This document shows positions 59,195 to 64,000 of a DNA stretch of 64,000 nucleotides, in pieces. The stretch covers positions 1 to 64,000 of the forward strand of contig JALHNJ010000015.1 of assembly GCA_022843585.1 (NCBI GenBank), read 5' to 3'. Made by a program: the position numbers and the translations under genes. This DNA is from Chitinophagaceae bacterium (GTDB lineage Bacteria; Bacteroidota; Bacteroidia; Chitinophagales; Chitinophagaceae). Position 1 is the first letter of the stretch, and every line of letters starts with the position of its first letter. The notes beneath the pieces are model-generated. The model was given only the letters and a program-made list of their open reading frames with translations, did not search any database and was not told the origin of the DNA.

Positions 59195-62100
59195 TTACTG
59201 TCTTCCGATAACAACTGTGAAGGTTTTCTCAGAAGTTCTTGCACCGCCATCATAGAAGAATTTAACCATATACGGTCCTGAAGGCAGTTTAGAAAGATCA
59301 ATTGGTATTACTTGCCCGTATACAAGATTGGTAAATGACTGTCTATGCACCAATTGACCTGCTGATGAATACACTTGCATACCAAGGAATCCATATAATG
59401 TACTATTGATTCTAATATTGAATCTTCCATCATTTGGGTTTGGATACAGTATAACAGCATTATCTCTTAATAAATTGATTCTGCCACAAGCCTGGGCATC
59501 TACCACTCTTGCAGTAATTGTTGTTGTTGATACACAACCAGCACCATTTGTATAAGTATAGGTAAGTGTATATGTACCCGCTGCTGTAGCAGATGGTACG
59601 AAGTTAGATCCGGAAACACCAATACCACTCCATGTGCCGCCCACGGGTGAACCCACTAAAGCAATCGGACCATCACTTAAACATATAGTTGCTGGCAATT
59701 GGGTAGCAGTTACTGGTGTAAATGCAGGAACTGTCAACGTTGCACTATTGCTGGTAGTAGATTGTCCGCAACTATTCGTAACAATTACACGATAAAGATT
59801 ACCACTCATTGCAACAGTTACAGCCGGAATTGTAAATGAAGCTGTATAAGAACCCCCTGTAGTCAGGTTAGTCCATGTACTTCCTCCATTGGTACTTACC
59901 TGCCATTGGTAAATTGTTGGCGTAGGTGTACCAGTTGCTGCCACCGTAAAGGTTGTTGGCAATCCTTCACAAACAGTTCTGTTGGTTGGTTGAGTAGAAA
60001 TGGTTGGTGCCGCCCCTATTACTAACACAGCATTAGCGGATGTTGCAGCAGGCGTACAAGTACCGCTTACAACAACGCTATATGAGCCTGCATCAGCAGC
60101 AACAACTCCAATTAATGTAACACTATTTGTTGTAGCACCAGAAACCAAACTTCCTGAAGCCTGAACACCGTTAACAAGGTTTACACCATTCTTACGCCAT
60201 TGGTATGTAAGACCAGTTCCTGTTGCCGCAACGGAGTACACAACATTAAATCCAGGACATATTGTTTGTGTAGCCGGAGCTGGTTGAGTTGTGATAGCAG
60301 GCAATGCATTTGTTGTAACATTTACCGTAGCAGAACCTGTACAACCTAATCTGGTTGCAGTTGCTGTATAGCTTGTAACCGTAGCAGTAGTAGTTGCCGT
60401 TGGTTTTACATATACAGGCAAAATAGTCGGCGTTCCTGCTACATATGGTGTAGTAGCAGCAGGGTTTGTAAATATTGTTCCGGCACCGCCTGCACCTGCT
60501 GTCCAGGTTACTGGAACAGGAATATTAAATGTAATGCTCCAACTTGTAATTGAACCACCGTCAAGATTAAACTGATCATTTACAAATAATTTCCAGGCAC
60601 CATTATAATCAGAAGTTGAACCAAGACTGGCAAGTGTTGGATTTACCTGGTTAACTGATCCAGGGCCCGGGGCAGGGAAATTATCCGGACCTGCTGTATT
60701 AGTTGGCCTGTGTGTACCAGCCACCAGTGGTGAAGGCGCAATAGCAGCAGCAGCATCGTCAAACGTAAGATCGATATTACTTATATCTGTTCCGCCCCCT
60801 CTGTCTGAAAGTAAAATAACATTTCCACCAGTTGGTGATTGAAGTAAAATATCCAAATCACTTGGGAAAGTATGGGAAACACCGTTAAGTGTTACAGACT
60901 TGATAGTAACTCCTGTTGTTGGCAATCCTGTTACTACTAAAGTAGAGGGATAAGGATTTGCCGGGCCGGAGGTTGTTCCAATTGTAACTGTACCTCCCCC
61001 CGTTACTGATTGTGGTAACGCAGGTGCCACTGTAGCAGTTAACTGCTGAATATCTCCATTGCAAATAACGGGTGCCACTGGTGCAATTGTAACTACAGGT
61101 GTTGGATTAACAGTAACACTAAGATTAGTTACCGCAGAACATCCTGCACCGTCGGTAGAAGTTAATACATAAGTATGAACACCTGCCGGTATAGCTGTAA
61201 CAGAAAAGTTACCTGTTGCATTGTTAGGTCCTGTTGGAGCATTTTGTACAATAGTACCTGGCCCTGTCAGTGTATGTGTGTAAAGATTAGTTTTGAAAAT
61301 AGCCCAGTCCACTAACGTACCAAGATCGCCTGCTCCGTTGTCAGAAACTGTTAATGTCCAGTTACCAGCAATGCAAGGGAAAGTAAGACCAGCCCAGTTA
61401 TGAGCAAATCCAGGATTGCTTGCATCAGAAGGTTGGTATGTTCCGGCTGGTATAAATCCTGCTGCAACACTTGCTTCAGGAATTATTGTGGCACCAGCGA
61501 TATCAAAAATGTATGCTGCCGGTGGTGGTGTGGCTGCATTACTGGTACCTAAATTATCGGTATTACCTGTAGCTCCTGCCGGAACACCCGGTCTGTCAAA
61601 TACAATAGTAGTACCGCATGGCCCTGTTAATGTTATTCTTAAGTCCCCCACTAATGAATGCCGCATATTTAACCGCAATTTCAAATCTGATGCAGCAGTT
61701 ATAGAAGACGGCACATTTAATACAGTGCTAACTCCAGCTGGGCTGTTATCAGGTATTGCCAGATTAATTGTACCTGATTGTGCAAGAATAAGATTGCCGC
61801 CTGAAGATGTGCCGCCTGCAGTTCCAGTAATAGTAGTTGCGCCAGGCGAACACATTGAATTATTTGGTGTAGCAGTAGCAGTTATGTGAGTAGTTTGATT
61901 AATGGTTAAAACTGCTGCGCTGCTGGTAGCGTTGCCACAAGGATTTGTAACAACAACACGATACTGACGGCCGCTCAATGCAATGCCTACGCCAGATATC
62001 GTTAATGTTTGTGATGTTGCACCTGAGTAAACGCCACCGTTAGAAATATTTGCAAACGTACCAGCAATATTTTCCTGCCATTGATAAGTTGGTGCAGAAC

Positions 62101-63376
62101 CACTGGTTGCAACTGTAAAGCTTGCGTTTGAACCAGCACATGTATATACATTAACAGGATTGCTGGTAATAGTTGGCGGGGTACAAGCCCCACAACTGGA
62201 ACCCGTAATAGAAATATCGTCTATGCGGGCACCAGTGCCAGCTACACTTGTATCAGTGGCACGTCGCCATCTTAATACGATACTTTGCCCATTAGCAGAA
62301 GCAGGTAAATTAACAGTAGTTATAATAAACCCACCAGAATTACCTGTCCATGCCTGACGACCTGCAATAGGGCTTCCAAAATTCACACTGATTGTTCCGT
62401 TATATCCACCTGTAACAAAAGATCCACCGGCTGTGAGAATGTCTGCAAATGGGCCACCACCAATTGAAATCTCCAGCACCATTCCATCAAATATGTTTTC
62501 TAAATTGAAGTTGTTTCTAAAAGTAAGTTGTGCGGCTGCAGAAACAATTGCAATTGAATTGGAATGTAAAAACTCATCCGAAACAGAACCCGGGTCATTA
62601 GTAAATGCTGAATTAGGTGCACTGTTTGATGCTGCGTTATTTGTAACCCATGCGGTTGAAGCAACATTAACTACGTTTGGTATAGCCACCCATCCTGCAG
62701 GCAATGCAGGAGCAACTACTCCATCAAAATTTTCTGCGCAAGGAATTGAAGCAGATGAGCAACCTGAAATGGTAATATTATCAATAAACACACCTGTTCC
62801 GGCCACACTAGAGTCAGTACCCCTCCGAAATCTCAGAACAACTGATTGTCCATTTGCTGCAGCGGGTAGATTAACAGTAGTAGTAATAAAACCACCTGAG
62901 TTGCCTGTCCATGCTTGACGACCTGCAATAGGGCTTCCAAAATTCACACTGATTGTTCCATTATATCCACCTGTAACAAAAGATCCACCGGCTGTGAGAA
63001 TGTCTGCAAATGGGCCGCCACCAATTGAAATCTCCAACACCATTCCATCAAATGTATTTTCAAGATTGAAATTATTCCTGAAAGTTAATTGTGCTGCTGC
63101 TGAAGTAATCAAAAAAGTTTCGGAATTCAGCCACTCGTCTGATACACAGTTTGGATCTGATACAAATGCAGAATTAGGTGCATTATCAGATGTAGTATTT
63201 ACAGTTACCCATGGATTTGAGTTAACACAATCAATGTTTGTAACTGCAGTCCACCCACTTGGTAAGGCAGGTGCTACAACAGCATCAAAATTCTGAGCAC
63301 ATTGGGCAGACGATTGGTTAGTAGCAGAAAAAACAATAGCCAACGCCGTAAGAAAAGAGAAGTATATCTTTCTCAT
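59195..63376 (-). CDS. Large secreted multidomain protein with T9SS type A sorting domain
   Basis: 1393 residues from ATG 63376. Signal peptide (MRKIYFSFLTALAIVFSATN). Domains: two near-identical 187-residue modules (about 25-212 and 213-398; NFDAVVAPALPSGWTAV, FDGMVLEISIGGGPFADILTAGG); an Ig-like domain (about 399-495); a proprotein-convertase P-like domain (about 520-700, LRITLTGPCGTTIVFDRPG); a second P-like domain (about 785-960); Ig-like domains (about 1030-1215); and a C-terminal sorting domain (ILYPNPNDGRFNIRIN...GPYMVKFFYDGG). No protease domain is seen although P domains usually follow subtilases. Probably a surface adhesin or scaffold exported by the type IX system; binding partner unknown. 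Confidence 0.88.
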   Translation of the reverse strand: MRKIYFSFLTALAIVFSATNQSSAQCAQNFDAVVAPALPSGWTAVTNIDCVNSNPWVTVNTTSDNAPNSAFVSDPNCVSDEWLNSETFLITSAAAQLTFRNNFNLENTFDGMVLEISIGGGPFADILTAGGSFVTGGYNGTISVNFGSPIAGRQAWTGNSGGFITTTVNLPAAANGQSVVLRFRRGTDSSVAGTGVFIDNITISGCSSASIPCAENFDGVVAPALPAGWVAIPNVVNVASTAWVTNNAASNSAPNSAFTNDPGSVSDEFLHSNSIAIVSAAAQLTFRNNFNLENIFDGMVLEISIGGGPFADILTAGGSFVTGGYNGTISVNFGSPIAGRQAWTGNSGGFIITTVNLPASANGQSIVLRWRRATDTSVAGTGARIDDISITGSSCGACTPPTITSNPVNVYTCAGSNASFTVATSGSAPTYQWQENIAGTFANISNGGVYSGATSQTLTISGVGIALSGRQYRVVVTNPCGNATSSAAVLTINQTTHITATATPNNSMCSPGATTITGTAGGTSSGGNLILAQSGTINLAIPDNSPAGVSTVLNVPSSITAASDLKLRLNMRHSLVGDLRITLTGPCGTTIVFDRPGVPAGATGNTDNLGTSNAATPPPAAYIFDIAGATIIPEASVAAGFIPAGTYQPSDASNPGFAHNWAGLTFPCIAGNWTLTVSDNGAGDLGTLVDWAIFKTNLYTHTLTGPGTIVQNAPTGPNNATGNFSVTAIPAGVHTYVLTSTDGAGCSAVTNLSVTVNPTPVVTIAPVAPVICNGDIQQLTATVAPALPQSVTGGGTVTIGTTSGPANPYPSTLVVTGLPTTGVTIKSVTLNGVSHTFPSDLDILLQSPTGGNVILLSDRGGGTDISNIDLTFDDAAAAIAPSPLVAGTHRPTNTAGPDNFPAPGPGSVNQVNPTLASLGSTSDYNGAWKLFVNDQFNLDGGSITSWSITFNIPVPVTWTAGAGGAGTIFTNPAATTPYVAGTPTILPVYVKPTATTTATVTSYTATATRLGCTGSATVNVTTNALPAITTQPAPATQTICPGFNVVYSVAATGTGLTYQWRKNGVNLVNGVQASGSLVSGATTNSVTLIGVVAADAGSYSVVVSGTCTPAATSANAVLVIGAAPTISTQPTNRTVCEGLPTTFTVAATGTPTPTIYQWQVSTNGGSTWTNLTTGGSYTASFTIPAVTVAMSGNLYRVIVTNSCGQSTTSNSATLTVPAFTPVTATQLPATICLSDGPIALVGSPVGGTWSGIGVSGSNFVPSATAAGTYTLTYTYTNGAGCVSTTTITARVVDAQACGRINLLRDNAVILYPNPNDGRFNIRINSTLYGFLGMQVYSSAGQLVHRQSFTNLVYGQVIPIDLSKLPSGPYMVKFFYDGGARTSEKTFTVVIGRQ
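62200..63055. repeat. Tandem duplication of a 561-bp module in the T9SS cargo gene
   Basis: Copy 1 (about 62200-62494) and copy 2 (about 62761-63055) are offset by 561 bases, exactly 187 codons. In the roughly 115 bases from 62370 and 62931 only about three differences are seen, much closer than the flanking parts of each module. Confidence 0.75.
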
Positions 63377-63521
63377 AAGCAAAGTTTAGTTAGTTGAAAT
63401 TTTGGTTGACCTGCAGGCAGGTTTTAGGCATGAAAGTTAGGATTTTTTTTCAGGCGGCCAATTTTTAAGCAGAAAATAATCAGGTTCTTTAAGCGTTAGT
63501 ATAGCAAATCTCTCAATCGGT

Positions 63522-64000
63522 ATGAAAAGATCCGCCTCCCTTTTTATTTTGCTGCTTATCGCCGCTTCATTTTCTACCTATGGGCAGATGATTACCGGCA
63601 CCTGGAAAGGAAAAATTAACCGGCAAAAAGTTGAAGTGAAGATTATCCAAAATGGAGACAGTCTTACCGGAACATCGTACTACTACGAGTCTGCTAATAA
63701 TTACCGGCGTTATAGCATTAAGGGTTATTTTGATCAACAAACCAATAGTGCGGTTTGGTGGGATGACCAATTATTGGAGGAAAAGTCAGGTCGTTTTAGC
63801 ATATCAACTCCTGGCAAAGTACCTATGCTTTCCAGAGCCGATTTTAATTGTCCCGGTGATGGTAAAATGATGCTGGATGGTAAAGCCGGAAAAAAAGACG
63901 TTGACGTAAATATTACAGGGGAAGTTGATCTTGATAAAACACCCAATTCAGTATTTGAAGATGAGTGGGATTTTGTTATTGATAACTATACCAGCGGCAC
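63522..64000 (+). CDS. Secreted protein of unknown function, C-terminus cut off by window edge
   Basis: The first 159 codons of a gene open to the window end. Signal peptide (MKRSASLFILLLIAASFSTYGQ). The mature part starts MITGTWKGKINRQKVEVKIIQNGDSLTGTSYYYES, then IKGYFDQQTNSAVWWDDQLLEE and a Gly/Asp-rich stretch, which looks like a beta-sandwich or lipocalin-like fold. Function not recognised. Divergent from the T9SS cargo gene. Confidence 0.7.
   Translation, partial: MKRSASLFILLLIAASFSTYGQMITGTWKGKINRQKVEVKIIQNGDSLTGTSYYYESANNYRRYSIKGYFDQQTNSAVWWDDQLLEEKSGRFSISTPGKVPMLSRADFNCPGDGKMMLDGKAGKKDVDVNITGEVDLDKTPNSVFEDEWDFVIDNYTSG

Noticed and set aside
61416-61889. 157-codon and other long open frames antisense to the T9SS cargo gene
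   Set aside because: They arise from the Thr/Gly/Val-rich codon pattern of the real gene and resemble no known protein.

Overview
The window is about 64 kb of low-GC chromosome from a member of the phylum Bacteroidota, most likely a Chitinophagaceae-type organism. Four things point there: the gliding genes gldG and gldF, a very large secreted protein with a type IX secretion (T9SS) C-terminal sorting domain, a fused murF-alr gene with the fusion order typical of this phylum, and promoters of the TAnnTTTG (-7) type. Most of the window is core chromosome. No integrase, transposase, phage gene, CRISPR array, rRNA or tRNA is recognisable.

Layout. 1-6.2 kb: the first 2057 codons of a cyclic beta-1,2-glucan synthase (GT84 plus GH94). 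6.3-11.4 kb: a crotonase-family hydratase, a translationally coupled GH29 fucosidase/GH88 hydrolase pair, and fumarase C. 11.5-21.0 kb: a small unknown gene, then lspA, murF-alr, terC, gldG, gldF and an iscS-iscU-iscA cluster on the minus strand. 21.1-25.3 kb: methylmalonyl-CoA epimerase, a lipoprotein, the acpP-fabF-rnc cluster and an acetyltransferase. 25.3-30.5 kb: small membrane and lipoproteins, a PhoD-type phosphatase, a collagen-like lipoprotein and an outer-membrane barrel. 29.7-33.9 kb: ileS followed by a DksA-like protein with a histone-like tail. 34-38.6 kb: a heme-uptake locus (HmuR-like receptor, HmuY-like lipoprotein, DUF6607). 38.9-42.1 kb: redox and iron genes (DUF4920, di-heme peroxidase, SET protein, nitroreductase, ferritin). 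42.2-45.7 kb: a second TonB receptor with a Cys-rich small protein and an AraC regulator carrying a Cys cluster. 45.9-58.4 kb: lpxA, an ABC ATPase, ald, tsaE, copA, recQ, a frameshifted Sel1-repeat gene, a HerA-like ATPase, an OmpR-type regulator and ruvB. 58.4-64 kb: an M23 peptidase, the large T9SS cargo, and a truncated secreted protein.

The most unusual signal lies between the genes. At six intergenic loci between 12.6 and 42.2 kb there are short degenerate direct repeats with a strict 7-nt period (8 nt at one locus), several arranged as facing inverted arms. The core tetranucleotide differs from locus to locus (AGCT/GAGC, AAGG, AAGT, AAAG, AGTC) but the architecture is the same. A further 7-nt array lies inside the coding sequence of the ABC ATPase. 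Three arrays lie just upstream of candidate -7 boxes (lspA, terC, gldF). A separate GC-rich palindrome interrupts ileS in frame. Other points worth checking are a textbook -1 slippery heptamer exactly at the reading-frame break of the Sel1 gene, hairpins at the predicted 5' ends of the fumC and lpxA mRNAs, a nested double dyad upstream of the heme receptor, and a hairpin enclosing the start codon of the DUF6607 gene.

The sequence was read by eye. Domain names rest on remembered family signatures. Residue positions marked 'about' are approximate.
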